Below are positions 6,885 to 15,135 of a DNA stretch of 64,000 bases, in pieces. Positions within the stretch are counted from its first letter, which is position 1; each line of letters starts with the position of its first letter. Source of the DNA: Thermococcus aggregans (GTDB lineage Archaea > Methanobacteriota_B > Thermococci > Thermococcales > Thermococcaceae); NCBI RefSeq assembly GCF_024022995.1, contig NZ_CP099582.1, positions 1,725,054-1,789,053 on the forward strand, in the 5' to 3' direction. The notes below the pieces were generated by a model. That model was not told where the DNA came from and did no database searches. It worked only from the letters and a program-made list of their open reading frames with translations. The position numbers and the translations under genes were made by a program.

Positions 6885-7316
6885 TCAAACTCTGGGTAGA
6901 AATCGAGAAGTTCTTTTCGTGTGCTCCCTCCACTCATCGTCGAACCTCTCCTCCAGGGCTTTCTCTTCCTCTCCTATAATCCTCATCACGACCGTCCAGT
7001 AAACCACGAGCAGGCCGAGCATGAAACCTCCGATAACGAGGGAAAATCCCGGCAGTATCAGAAGGCCCCAGATTGAGTAGATTGGGTGTCTAACTCTGGA
7101 GTAGCATCCACTTGTGAGTAATTCTCTCCTGCGATAGGCCCTTGAAATCTGGGTGTAACAGAAGAGCCAGAGGGCGATGCCCACGGCGACGAGAAGCGCT
7201 CCGATGGTGGGTAGCCTTGGAGTCCAAACTCCGCAATATGAGTTCAGGTAGAACGCAAGGAGGGTGTAGGGGAAAGCAAAAAGGAAAACCTTGGGCACTA
7301 TCCCCAGGAACACCAT
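6885..7316 (-). CDS. Isoprenylcysteine carboxyl methyltransferase (ICMT/PEMT)-like membrane protein
   Basis: 143 residues with about four hydrophobic segments. The SAM-binding signature of the ICMT/phospholipid methyltransferase family is present as TSGCYSRVRHPIYS near the middle and EEEKALEERFDDEWREH near the end. The substrate in archaea is unknown. It starts 3 bases after the stop of the NifX-like gene at 7320-7730, so the two are probably one transcript. Moderately GC-rich compared with the Mrp genes next door. Confidence 0.75.
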   Translation of the reverse strand: MVFLGIVPKVFLFAFPYTLLAFYLNSYCGVWTPRLPTIGALLVAVGIALWLFCYTQISRAYRRRELLTSGCYSRVRHPIYSIWGLLILPGFSLVIGGFMLGLLVVYWTVVMRIIGEEEKALEERFDDEWREHTKRTSRFLPRV

Positions 7317-7319
7317 CGC

Positions 7320-7730
7320 TCACTCCTCTATCGGCGGCTTTTCGGCGTTCTTTGCCTGTACTTGGCTGTAGAGGTCGTCGAAGTTCTCAACGATACGCTG
7401 AAGGGCAAGCTTTAAGTCCCTCGTCCTCGTGAAGAACGCCACTTTGTTAGTCTTGTCTCTAATTTTCAAAAAGTTCGGTCCCATTCTAAATGCCGCTAAA
7501 ACGTCAACGTCGAGGAGTTGGCCCACAACCGCCTTAAACTTCCTCGGGTCGCCATGACTTTCGTCGTGTTCCTCTTCGAGGTCTTTGGCCTTGTTGGGCC
7601 TCTTCTCAATGAGCCTCACGCTTCCATCTTCGCAAACTTCGTATATCGCAAAGAACTCAGAGTCGCCATAATGTGCATCTACGAGCGTCTCGTCGTCCTC
7701 CATTCCAAACGCGACCTTAAGGCACCTCAC
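7320..7730 (-). CDS. NifX-like protein, divergent from the Mrp/MinD gene
   Basis: 136 residues from GTG 7730, chosen because GGAGGGAT lies four bases upstream; a longer frame would run through the promoter. It opens MRCLKVAFGMEDDETLVDAH with the YGDSEFFAIYEV strand typical of NifX-like proteins. The later part (VVGQLLDVDVLAAFRMGPNF) replaces the Gly-rich loop of the other copies, so it is a separate subfamily. Promoter order on this strand is box A (7773-7786), TATA (GTTTAAAAATT), box B (7746-7757). It shares the intergenic region with the first Mrp ATPase. Confidence 0.75.
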   Translation of the reverse strand: MRCLKVAFGMEDDETLVDAHYGDSEFFAIYEVCEDGSVRLIEKRPNKAKDLEEEHDESHGDPRKFKAVVGQLLDVDVLAAFRMGPNFLKIRDKTNKVAFFTRTRDLKLALQRIVENFDDLYSQVQAKNAEKPPIEE

Positions 7731-7745
7731 TTTATCCCTCCATAT

Positions 7746-7757
7746 TAGCATATGCAC
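7746..7757. promoter_or_regulatory. Box B, third copy
   Basis: TAGCATATGCAC has the GCATATGC core. On the minus strand it reads GTGCATATGCTA and sits just downstream of the TATA box of the NifX-like gene starting at 7730, the same place as at 1015-1030. Confidence 0.55.
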
Positions 7758-7772
7758 AAAATTTTTAAACTT

Positions 7773-7786
7773 TTAGGTTTCCCTAA
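7773..7786. promoter_or_regulatory. Box A palindrome upstream of Mrp/MinD gene
   Basis: TTAGGTTTCCCTAA lies three bases after the plus-strand TATA (TTTTTAAAC, 7762-7770) and just before the ribosome binding site GGAGGTGA of the gene at 7803. For the divergent NifX-like gene it lies upstream of TATA. One protein bound here could act on both promoters. Confidence 0.6.
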
Positions 7787-7802
7787 CTCTGGAGGTGACG
7801 AA

Positions 7803-8663
7803 ATGCAGATAGCTGTGAGCGGAGGTAAAGGGGGAACGGGAAAATCAACAGTAGCAGTCAATCTTGCGATAGCTTTACGGGGATATTTTGACTTAGCTCT
7901 GGCTGATCTCGATGTTGAGGCGCCAAATGATCACATCCTTCTTGGAGTTGAACTGCAAAACGAGGAACCTGTTAACATGTTCATGCCCCGTTTTAATTAT
8001 TCGAAGTGTATAAAGTGCAGAAAATGTGCTGAAGTTTGTGAAGAAAACGCAATAATCACTATGAAAGACGGAACTCCATTCTTAATGCCCACGCTGTGTT
8101 CTGGATGCAGGGCTTGCGAGATAGTCTGTCCTGTTACTGGAGCAATATTGGAAGGTCAGAAACTTATAGGACACACCTATATTACCGAGACCCCTTACGA
8201 GTTTTCTCTGGTTACTGGGAAACTGCTGGAAGGGGAAGAGAGAGCAATGCCCATTGTAACTGCAGCAAAAAGGAGGGCCCGCTCTCTTAACAAGGAGCTT
8301 TTACTTGTAGATACAGCTGCAGGCACAAGTAATACCGTCTCTAAGGCACTAGAAGATTCAAAGCTCCTCATAGCGGTCACTGAGCCTACTCCACTAGGCC
8401 TTCACGATTTGGCTCTTATTCTTGAACTTGCTAGACTAATGAACATAGAAGCGTGGGTCGTGATTAACAGAAGTGACCTTGGAGAAAAAGAGGGAATAGA
8501 AAAGATTGCACAAAAATACAATGCCGAGATAGTCGCAGAAATCCCATATAGCGAAGCCATCATCAGGAGTTATGTTAAAGGGGAACCTATAGTTCTAGCC
8601 GATAGCAAAGAAGCGGAGATCTTCAAAGATCTTGCTGAAAAGATAGCCAATTATATGGGGTGA
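7803..8663 (+). CDS. MinD/Mrp-family ATPase with inserted 2x[4Fe-4S] ferredoxin domain (1)
   Basis: 286 residues from ATG 7803 with GGAGGTGACGAA upstream. The deviant Walker A is GGKGGTGKST (residues 8-17). A ferredoxin insert follows with CIKCRKCAEVC and CSGCRACEIVC, enough for two [4Fe-4S] clusters, then LLLVDTAAGTS as the switch region. This is the COG1149 architecture. Related Mrp/Nbp35 proteins carry or transfer Fe-S clusters using ATP. It is followed at once by a second such gene, the pairing seen in the Desulfovibrio ORP complex (DVU2103/2104). Box A is in its promoter. Confidence 0.9.
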   Translation: MQIAVSGGKGGTGKSTVAVNLAIALRGYFDLALADLDVEAPNDHILLGVELQNEEPVNMFMPRFNYSKCIKCRKCAEVCEENAIITMKDGTPFLMPTLCSGCRACEIVCPVTGAILEGQKLIGHTYITETPYEFSLVTGKLLEGEERAMPIVTAAKRRARSLNKELLLVDTAAGTSNTVSKALEDSKLLIAVTEPTPLGLHDLALILELARLMNIEAWVVINRSDLGEKEGIEKIAQKYNAEIVAEIPYSEAIIRSYVKGEPIVLADSKEAEIFKDLAEKIANYMG

Positions 8664-8668
8664 TTGAG

Positions 8669-9556
8669 ATGCAGATTGCGATAGCGAGTGGAAAAGGTGG
8701 TGTTGGGAAATCGAGCGTTGCCGCTTCACTCATATATCTGCTCAAAGATGGGTATTCCTTGATAGCTGTTGATGCTGATGCCGATGCTCCCAACCTGCAT
8801 CTGCTCTTCGGCGTTGAAAGATGGGAAGAAAAAAGAGAAATTATAGGTGCGAAAATTGCAAAAATAAACAGTGAAACATGCATAAAGTGCGGTATCTGTG
8901 CCGAGAGATGCCCTTACGACTGTATAAAGCTCGTTGATGGGGTTTATAAGGTCAACGAGTTAACTTGTGAAGGCTGTGGAGTTTGCAAGCTAGTATGTCC
9001 CGTGGAGGGCGTGATTACATTAGAAGAAGTCCGCTCAGGTATAATCCAAAAGACAACGACTAAATATGGCTTTCCATTAATTTCAGCCCAGCTTGACGTA
9101 GGGAGACCAAACAGCGGAAAGCTTGTTACAGAAGAGAAGGAATGGGCCAAGAGAATTATGAAAGAGGAAGGAATAGAGCACATGATAGTAGATTCCGCTG
9201 CGGGTATAGGGTGTCAAGTTATAGCAAGTCTTGGCGGTGCAGATGTAGCAATCCTCGTTGCGGAACCGACCCCGGCATCCCTAAGCGATGTAAAAAGGGT
9301 CTACAAAGTTGTTCAACACTTCAGGGAACCGGCATACCTAATAATCAACAAAGCGGACTTAAATCCTGAATTCAAGGGCCTATATGAATTTGCAGAGGAA
9401 GAGGGAATACCAATAATTGGTGAGATCCCTTACGACAGAGCAGTTCCGAAAAGCATGGCAATGCTTAAGCCTGTGGTGGAGGCGTTTCCAGAGTCAAAAG
9501 CGTCGAAAGCCCTCAGAGAGATTGCGGAAGTAGTTAAAGAGCAAATATTAAGGTAG
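8669..9556 (+). CDS. MinD/Mrp-family ATPase with inserted 2x[4Fe-4S] ferredoxin domain (2)
   Basis: 295 residues from ATG 8669; GGGGTGATT, overlapping the stop of the previous gene, is the ribosome binding site. An in-frame GTG at 8660 is less likely. Walker A is SGKGGVGKSS, the ferredoxin motifs are CIKCGICAERC and CEGCGVCKLVC, and MIVDSAAGIGC is the switch. Probably a heterodimer partner of the preceding ATPase in loading or moving a metal-sulfur cluster. Its last 9 bases overlap the convergent radical SAM gene. Confidence 0.9.
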   Translation: MQIAIASGKGGVGKSSVAASLIYLLKDGYSLIAVDADADAPNLHLLFGVERWEEKREIIGAKIAKINSETCIKCGICAERCPYDCIKLVDGVYKVNELTCEGCGVCKLVCPVEGVITLEEVRSGIIQKTTTKYGFPLISAQLDVGRPNSGKLVTEEKEWAKRIMKEEGIEHMIVDSAAGIGCQVIASLGGADVAILVAEPTPASLSDVKRVYKVVQHFREPAYLIINKADLNPEFKGLYEFAEEEGIPIIGEIPYDRAVPKSMAMLKPVVEAFPESKASKALREIAEVVKEQILR

Positions 9557-10501
9557 CTCCCGGCTTTTCAATTTTCTCATATAAAACCTCCTTCCTCTAT
9601 ATTCAAGTTCTATCAGTTTTCCCTCATCTACAAGCTTTTCCACAACACTCCACTCGGCGTTAGCTTTCTTCAAGAGCTCTCTTAAGGCATCTTCACGCAT
9701 TGGATGAACTGCAGTGATGCTGAGTATATCCTCCTTCACGTTTCCTGTGAAGGCAAAGGCATTGCCCTCATATCCTATAAGGTACTCAACCCTCTCTTCC
9801 CCAATCGCATCGGCAAAGGTTTGGAAGGCCACGTTGATAACCTCCTCTCTAGCTGGCTTTACCCACTTTTCCCAGGGAGGTCTGGTGGGAACCGCTATGT
9901 AAGCTATATCTGGTTTTAATTCCCTTAAAAACTCGGCAATTCTCTTAAACTCCTCTCCATAGTTTATACCATCGATGAGCATAGTCTCAGTCACGAGCTT
10001 GCCATCGAAGTCTTTTCTAAACTCAAGCATTCCTTCAAGGATTTTGTCGAGTCTCAGGCTCCTGTGTGGGCGGTCTACTTTTCTCCACAGATCCTCACTT
10101 ACCGCATCAAGCTTTAGGGAAACAAAATCGAGCTTTAGAAGATCTTCTCTAACGTCCTCTCTCCATATAAGGGATGAGTTCGTTAAAATGGCCAGAGGGA
10201 TGTTGAGAGCTTTTAACATCTCTATTTCCTGCCCGAGGTTTGCATCTAATGTAGGCTCACCATTGGGAACGAACGTGAGGTAATCTATTCTCTCTCCTTT
10301 TTCCTTTGCTTCCCAAGCTTTTCTTTTAACCTCCTCAAAGACCAATTCTGGAGGATAAAAAGATCTCCTTTCAATTTCCATCTTTAGAGTTCTCCCAATC
10401 TGGCAGTAAACGCATGCATAGGAGCAGACTTTGTCTGGAATGTTATTTATCCCTAAACTTTTACCCAACCTTCTCGAAGGCACGGGACCGAAGGCTATCA
10501 T
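9548..10501 (-). CDS. Radical SAM protein, COG0731-like (copy 2)
   Basis: 317 residues, the same length as copy 1 at 1074-2027 and nearly collinear with it throughout. Cys26, Cys30 and Cys33 form the CxxxCxxC cluster motif (CSYACVYC). The promoter has TATA (CCTTAAACG, about 10530-10538) and the perfect box A palindrome at 10515-10528. Codon use is AT-rich, so the two copies have different recent histories rather than being a fresh duplication. The product is unknown; location next to the Mrp pair suggests cluster assembly. Confidence 0.85.
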   Translation of the reverse strand: MIAFGPVPSRRLGKSLGINNIPDKVCSYACVYCQIGRTLKMEIERRSFYPPELVFEEVKRKAWEAKEKGERIDYLTFVPNGEPTLDANLGQEIEMLKALNIPLAILTNSSLIWREDVREDLLKLDFVSLKLDAVSEDLWRKVDRPHRSLRLDKILEGMLEFRKDFDGKLVTETMLIDGINYGEEFKRIAEFLRELKPDIAYIAVPTRPPWEKWVKPAREEVINVAFQTFADAIGEERVEYLIGYEGNAFAFTGNVKEDILSITAVHPMREDALRELLKKANAEWSVVEKLVDEGKLIELEYRGRRFYMRKLKSRELP

Positions 10502-10514
10502 ATCATCACCAGAA

Positions 10515-10528
10515 TTAGGTTAACCTAA
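10515..10528. promoter_or_regulatory. Box A, perfect 14-mer palindrome
   Basis: TTAGGTTAACCTAA lies between the TATA box and start codon of radical SAM copy 2. It is the best form of the motif also seen at 1042, 2041 and 7773. The position suggests a repressor site over the transcription start. Confidence 0.65.
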
Positions 10529-10585
10529 AGGCGTTTAAGGTTTTTGGAAACTTTCATTAATATTTATGTCCAAATAACTACTGTC

Positions 10586-11683
10586 ATGACAAAATGCAAA
10601 TTATGTGGTTATGAGTCTGAAGAGATCAGTGAATCAATCGGAGTATGCGTCAACTGCTTAAGAACAAAACCACAAAAAGCCTTAGAAATTGCAAAAGAAT
10701 CTCACAAAAAATGGAGAAAACTTATAGGCCTCCCCATTGAGCCTCCCAAAAATGGAGTTAAGTGCTCCCTTTGCGTGAATGAATGTGAGATCCCAGAGGA
10801 AGGCTCTGGTTACTGCGGGATAGTATGGAACAAGGGTGGAAGATTAATCCCAATAACTGGAAGCTATGATCATGCATATCTCCATTGGTATCTCGATCCC
10901 CACCCAACAAACTGCGTTGCAGGGCCCGTTTGTCCAGAAAAGAATCATAGAGGGTTTTACAACTTGGCGGTTTTCTTTGCTGGCTGTAACCTAGATTGTC
11001 TTTTCTGTCAGAACATGGAGCACAAGTACATGATAAAAGACGGGAAAATGGATCCTTTTGAAGGGATCATCATGAGCTCAAGGGAGCTAGCAGATATAGC
11101 AATGAGGAGTAAGGTATCATGTGTGTGCTACTTTGGTGGCGATCCCACTCCACATAGTCCCTATGCGATCAAAACATCCAGAGAAATCCTAAAGCGGGCA
11201 GAAAAAGTAAAGAGTATAAAACGAATCTGCTGGGAAACAAATGGGCTTGAAAACCCCAATATAATTCACGAGATGGCAAGACTAAGCCTTGAAAGTGGTG
11301 GAATAGTTAAGATCGATTGGAAAGCTTATACGCCAAGTGTCTACGAGGCTTTAACGGAAATTAATGGAGAGAAAGCCCTTCAGAGAATAAAGGAAAACAT
11401 AAGGGTTATATCATCAATGGACGAAAGAGAAGAGCCGCCCCTACTGGTTGTAAGCACGCTAGTGGTGCCCCATTACATAGATGAAGAAGAGGTCAAGGGA
11501 ATAGCGAGGTATCTCTCCCGCATAAACCCCTACATCCCCTACATTCTTCTGGCGTTTGCTCCTCAGCATTTAATGCACGACGTCCCAGCCACAAGCAAGA
11601 GACAAATGGAGAGGGTTTATACAATCGCTAGAAAAGAAGGGCTAAAACGAGTCTTCATCGGTAACTTCTGGCTCTTGAGATGA
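10586..11683 (+). CDS. Radical SAM protein of the pyruvate formate-lyase-activase type with N-terminal zinc-ribbon-like motif
   Basis: 365 residues from ATG 10586 (MTKCKLCGYE). TATA (TTAATATTTATG) is about 25 bases upstream, so the mRNA is probably leaderless. N-terminal Cys pairs (CKLCGYE and CVNC, then CSLCVNEC and GYCG) precede the radical SAM motif GCNLDCLFCQN near residue 140. The C-terminal half continues the COG1180-like barrel. The target is unknown. It is divergent from radical SAM copy 2 and has box A within 60 bases of its start, so it may belong to the same regulon. Confidence 0.8.
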   Translation: MTKCKLCGYESEEISESIGVCVNCLRTKPQKALEIAKESHKKWRKLIGLPIEPPKNGVKCSLCVNECEIPEEGSGYCGIVWNKGGRLIPITGSYDHAYLHWYLDPHPTNCVAGPVCPEKNHRGFYNLAVFFAGCNLDCLFCQNMEHKYMIKDGKMDPFEGIIMSSRELADIAMRSKVSCVCYFGGDPTPHSPYAIKTSREILKRAEKVKSIKRICWETNGLENPNIIHEMARLSLESGGIVKIDWKAYTPSVYEALTEINGEKALQRIKENIRVISSMDEREEPPLLVVSTLVVPHYIDEEEVKGIARYLSRINPYIPYILLAFAPQHLMHDVPATSKRQMERVYTIARKEGLKRVFIGNFWLLR

Positions 11684-12004
11684 TTTAGGGACTTCGTTTC
11701 CCTGAGCGAGAATTATGAGCTCCCTCCCCTCAACAAGCATCTGGGCAACTTTCTTCCTTGCAGATGTTAAAGCTCTCCACACTGTGCCCCTTGAGACTCC
11801 CATTCTCTGCCCAGCTTCCTCTTGAGTTAAGCCTTCGTAATCCACTAACCTTAGTGCCTCAAACTCCTCATAGGTCATGAAAACTGGCGGCTGTGGTGGG
11901 CCAAATGGTGGTTTAGCAGGATAGAAGTGCCTAACCTCTGGAATAAATCCTATAAATCGCATTTTTCGTTTTCTCCCTCGTCTCCAACCCATCCCGCGCG
12001 GCAT
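11642..12004 (-). CDS. DUF134-family helix-turn-helix regulator
   Basis: 120 residues. A basic N-terminus (MPRGMGWRRGRKRK) and the DUF134 region PPVFMTYEEFEALRLVDYEG lead into a sigma-region-4-like helix-turn-helix, LTQEEAGQRMGVSRGTVWRA (about residues 59-78). DUF134 genes commonly occur beside NifX-like and Mrp/MinD genes, so this is the best candidate to bind box A or box B. Its own upstream region has TTAGGTT (12040-12046), a box A half-site next to a possible TATA, consistent with autoregulation. The 3' end overlaps the radical SAM gene by 42 bases. Confidence 0.8.
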   Translation of the reverse strand: MPRGMGWRRGRKRKMRFIGFIPEVRHFYPAKPPFGPPQPPVFMTYEEFEALRLVDYEGLTQEEAGQRMGVSRGTVWRALTSARKKVAQMLVEGRELIILAQGNEVPKSSQEPEVTDEDSF

Positions 12005-12093
12005 TTTAACACCTGAGCTACAGTTTGACTTTCACCTTTTTAGGTTTTGTGTGGGCGGCGTATTTATAAACCTCCCGGTTAAAATATAAACCA

Positions 12094-14394
12094 ATGTATC
12101 TGCGAAGAGACCTTATCCAACCCAGGGTTTATCAAGAGGTAATCTACGCAAAATGTAAAGATAGAAACAGTCTGGTTGTTCTACCAACAGGGTTAGGGAA
12201 GACTTTAATAGCTCAGATGATAGCGGACTATAGGCTCTTCAAGTATGGTGGAAAGGTCTTAATGCTTGCGCCGACAAAGCCCCTGGCGCTCCAGCACAGA
12301 GAGAGCTTTTTAAGGCTTTTTGATCTTCCAGAAGAGAAGATGAATACCTTAACGGGTGAAATTCCTCCAGAAAAAAGAGCTGAGATCTGGAGAAAGAGCA
12401 TCATAATAACTGCCACTCCCCAAACAATAGAAAACGACCTTGTTGTTGGGAGAATAAGCCTCGAAAATGTTGTTTTGCTCGTTTTTGACGAGGCTCACAG
12501 AGCGGTAGGGAACTACGCCTACGTTTACATAGCAAAGGAATATATGAGGCAGGCAAAGCATCCACTTATTCTGGGACTCACAGCTTCTCCGGGAAGTGAC
12601 GAGGCAAAGATTCGTGAGATCGTTAAAAATCTCTTTATTGAGCACATTGAGGTTAGAACCGAGAATTCCCCAGACGTCAAGCCTTACGTTCATGGAATAA
12701 AGTTTGAGTGGGTTAAAGTAGAACTCCCAGAAATTTACAAGGAAGTCAGGAAGATTCTAAGGGAAATGCTCAAAGACTCGTTGAAGCCTTTAGCTGAAGC
12801 AGGCCTTATAGATGGTGCTTCTCCGGACATTCCAAAGAAGGAAATTCTCAAGGCAGGGCAGATAATAAATGCCGAGATGGCAAAGGGCAACTACGATGTT
12901 GGGAAGCTTATGTTCTACCAGGCAAAAGCCCTGAAGCTTCACCACGCAATAGAGCTACTCGAAACTCAGGGGTTGTCTGCTTTAAGGGCTTATCTAAAAA
13001 AACTCTACGAGGAATCCAAGACTGGAAAAACAAAATCAACAAAAGAGCTTATGCAAGATCAAAGGATGAAAAAAGCAATAGCTCTTCTTGTCCAGGCAAA
13101 AGAACTGGGAATCGATCATCCAAAGCTCGATAAAATGAAGGAATTGGTTAAGGAGCAGCTGAGCAAGAAGCCGTCCTCAAAGATAATCGTGTTCACAAAC
13201 TATAGAGAGACGGCGAAAAAGATCGTAAAGGAACTTCTCCGAGAGCAAATCAAGAGCATGCGTTTTGTAGGACAAGCCAACAAGGAAAACGATAAGGGTT
13301 TAAGCCAGAAGAAGCAAAAGCAGATTTTGGATCTCTTCTCGCAAGGAGAATTTAACGTTCTCGTGGCTACAAGCGTTGGTGAAGAGGGATTGGATGTCCC
13401 TGAGGTAGATTTGGTTATCTTTTATGAACCGGTTCCATCAGCAATAAGGAGCATTCAGAGAAGGGGAAGAACCGGAAGACATAGACCCGGTAGAGTTGTT
13501 ATACTAATGGCAAAGGGAACAAGAGATGAGGCTTATTACTGGAGTTCCCGCCATAAGGAGAAGCAGATGATTTCCCTCTTAAAGAAGGTGGAAGATATGG
13601 TTAAAAAGGAGAAACAGGCTTCCCTTTTAGGTTTTGTAAAGCCCAAGGAGAAGTATGAAAAATCCGAGGAAGTTAGTGAAAAGAGGGAGGAAGCGGAAAA
13701 GGGTGTGTATGAAAAGCTTCCTATAAAGCCAGTTTTTGTAAAGAAACCAAAGGGAATTGTTATTTACGTTGATTCACGTGAACTTAAGAGCCAGGTTCCA
13801 AAATTGCTGAAGGAACTCGGTGCTCATTTGGAAGTTAAGACCCTCGATGTGGGAGATTATATACTAAGCGAGGACGTGGCCATAGAAAGGAAATCTGCAA
13901 ACGATTTTATCCAGTCAATAATAGATGGAAGGCTTTTTGATCAGGCAAAACGTTTAAAGGAAGCCTATGCCCGGCCAGTTATCATTATAGAAGGAGAGCT
14001 CTATGGAATCAGGAACGTACACCCCAATGCTATTAGGGGAGCTCTGGCCGCTCTGACTGTGGATTGGGAAATCCCGGTTCTTTTTGCCAAAGATGCAAGC
14101 GAAGTCGCCAGCTACATCTACCTCATAGCTAAACGCGAACAAGAGGAAAGAAAGAAGGAAGTGGCTGTAAGGAGTGAGAGAAAAGCTCTTACTCTTGCGG
14201 AAAGGCAGAGGCTAATCGTCGAAGGACTTCCCTACGTGTCGGCAACCTTGGCAAAGAGACTCCTTAAGCATTTTGGAAGCGTAGAGAGAGTTTTCACTGC
14301 AAAAGAGAGCGAATTAATGCAGGTTGAGGGAATCGGTGAGAAAATCGCCAGAGAAATAAGGAAAGTTATAACGTCCCCTTACGTGGAGGAATAA
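12094..14394 (+). CDS. hef: Hef: fork-structure helicase/nuclease
   Basis: 766 residues, the usual full length. The N-terminal SF2 helicase has Walker A PTGLGKT (31-37), DEAH near 130 and motif VI QRRGRTGRHRPG. An archaeal insertion domain follows. The C-terminal XPF/Mus81 nuclease has VDSRELKSQVPKLL and the catalytic ERKSANDF, then tandem helix-hairpin-helix motifs (LVEGLPYVSATLAKRLL; VEGIGEKIAREI). It unwinds and cuts stalled replication forks. TATA (GTATTTATAAACC) is about 25 bases before the ATG, so it is probably leaderless. No intein is present. Confidence 0.95.
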   Translation: MYLRRDLIQPRVYQEVIYAKCKDRNSLVVLPTGLGKTLIAQMIADYRLFKYGGKVLMLAPTKPLALQHRESFLRLFDLPEEKMNTLTGEIPPEKRAEIWRKSIIITATPQTIENDLVVGRISLENVVLLVFDEAHRAVGNYAYVYIAKEYMRQAKHPLILGLTASPGSDEAKIREIVKNLFIEHIEVRTENSPDVKPYVHGIKFEWVKVELPEIYKEVRKILREMLKDSLKPLAEAGLIDGASPDIPKKEILKAGQIINAEMAKGNYDVGKLMFYQAKALKLHHAIELLETQGLSALRAYLKKLYEESKTGKTKSTKELMQDQRMKKAIALLVQAKELGIDHPKLDKMKELVKEQLSKKPSSKIIVFTNYRETAKKIVKELLREQIKSMRFVGQANKENDKGLSQKKQKQILDLFSQGEFNVLVATSVGEEGLDVPEVDLVIFYEPVPSAIRSIQRRGRTGRHRPGRVVILMAKGTRDEAYYWSSRHKEKQMISLLKKVEDMVKKEKQASLLGFVKPKEKYEKSEEVSEKREEAEKGVYEKLPIKPVFVKKPKGIVIYVDSRELKSQVPKLLKELGAHLEVKTLDVGDYILSEDVAIERKSANDFIQSIIDGRLFDQAKRLKEAYARPVIIIEGELYGIRNVHPNAIRGALAALTVDWEIPVLFAKDASEVASYIYLIAKREQEERKKEVAVRSERKALTLAERQRLIVEGLPYVSATLAKRLLKHFGSVERVFTAKESELMQVEGIGEKIAREIRKVITSPYVEE

Positions 14395-15083
14395 TCCTCC
14401 ATCAGTCTGTAGCTGTCTCCATCGATAACGATTTCTGCATACGGCGGATTATCAACACCGACGGTCTTGAAAGCAAAGACCACGTAGTTGTCCTTTTTTA
14501 TGCTGGAGAACCTCACACGGAGCACGCTTTCTGCTAAAATCTTCCCCGTTCCTCCGTAGTACTCAAGCTTCCACTCCTTAGGCACGACAAGCCGTAGCTC
14601 CTCAACGCCGTTCGTTCCCTCAAAGTCGTAAAGGCTCACGAAGATAACAGCCCACCTAGGAGTTATTATTCCAGCCCCATCTATTCTTTGGCTCATCTTT
14701 TTGGTCGGGCTTTCGAACTCAAACTTTAAGGAGGTTTCGTTGGAGATGGAAAATCTGCCATAAAGGAGGTGATCATTAACAAAAACATATGAAAGTCCTA
14801 TGAACTTTTTTCTTCCAGGAGCCTTGCGATACATTTCTTTAAATATCTCCAGAGGGTAGTTGGGACTGCGTTGTTCTAGATATGCCTCTTCCACAGCCTT
14901 GGCGGTTGCCTCGCCTCCGGTGATCAGATTAGCATTTACCAGATATTCCACCAGGGTCTCGTGGTTAACTACAGGGCAAGTACGAATATCACGGGACTTG
15001 CCATGTACTGCATAAAACAGCACTGCCCCGATCACTATTCCCACAAAAATTCCAACTACCAGCTCTCGAGAGATTCTTTTCAT
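14379..15083 (-). CDS. Conserved-type membrane-anchored protein of unknown function
   Basis: 234 residues from ATG 15083, chosen for GGTGG five bases upstream. One N-terminal transmembrane segment (about residues 8-25, VGIFVGIVIGAVLFY) precedes an outside domain rich in beta strands (KFEFESPTKK, RWAVIFVSLYDFEG, EIVIDGDSYRL). I recognise no family. The 3' end overlaps Hef by 16 bases in convergent orientation. The minus-strand TATA AAATATTTAAG at about 15113-15123 gives a very short leader. Confidence 0.6.
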   Translation of the reverse strand: MKRISRELVVGIFVGIVIGAVLFYAVHGKSRDIRTCPVVNHETLVEYLVNANLITGGEATAKAVEEAYLEQRSPNYPLEIFKEMYRKAPGRKKFIGLSYVFVNDHLLYGRFSISNETSLKFEFESPTKKMSQRIDGAGIITPRWAVIFVSLYDFEGTNGVEELRLVVPKEWKLEYYGGTGKILAESVLRVRFSSIKKDNYVVFAFKTVGVDNPPYAEIVIDGDSYRLMEDYSST

Positions 15084-15135
15084 CAAAGCCACCGATGTAA
15101 TTTACGCGTGAAAAACTTAAATATTTTGTTATAGT

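Noticed and set aside
1-12004. Nitrogen fixation locus
   Set aside because: NifX-like and Mrp-like proteins are present but no nifH, nifD, nifK, nifE, nifN or nifB; the radical SAM genes are COG0731-type without a NifX fusion.
12094-14394. Intein in Hef or another protein
   Set aside because: Thermococcales genes often carry inteins, but Hef and the other genes here have normal lengths and unbroken motifs.
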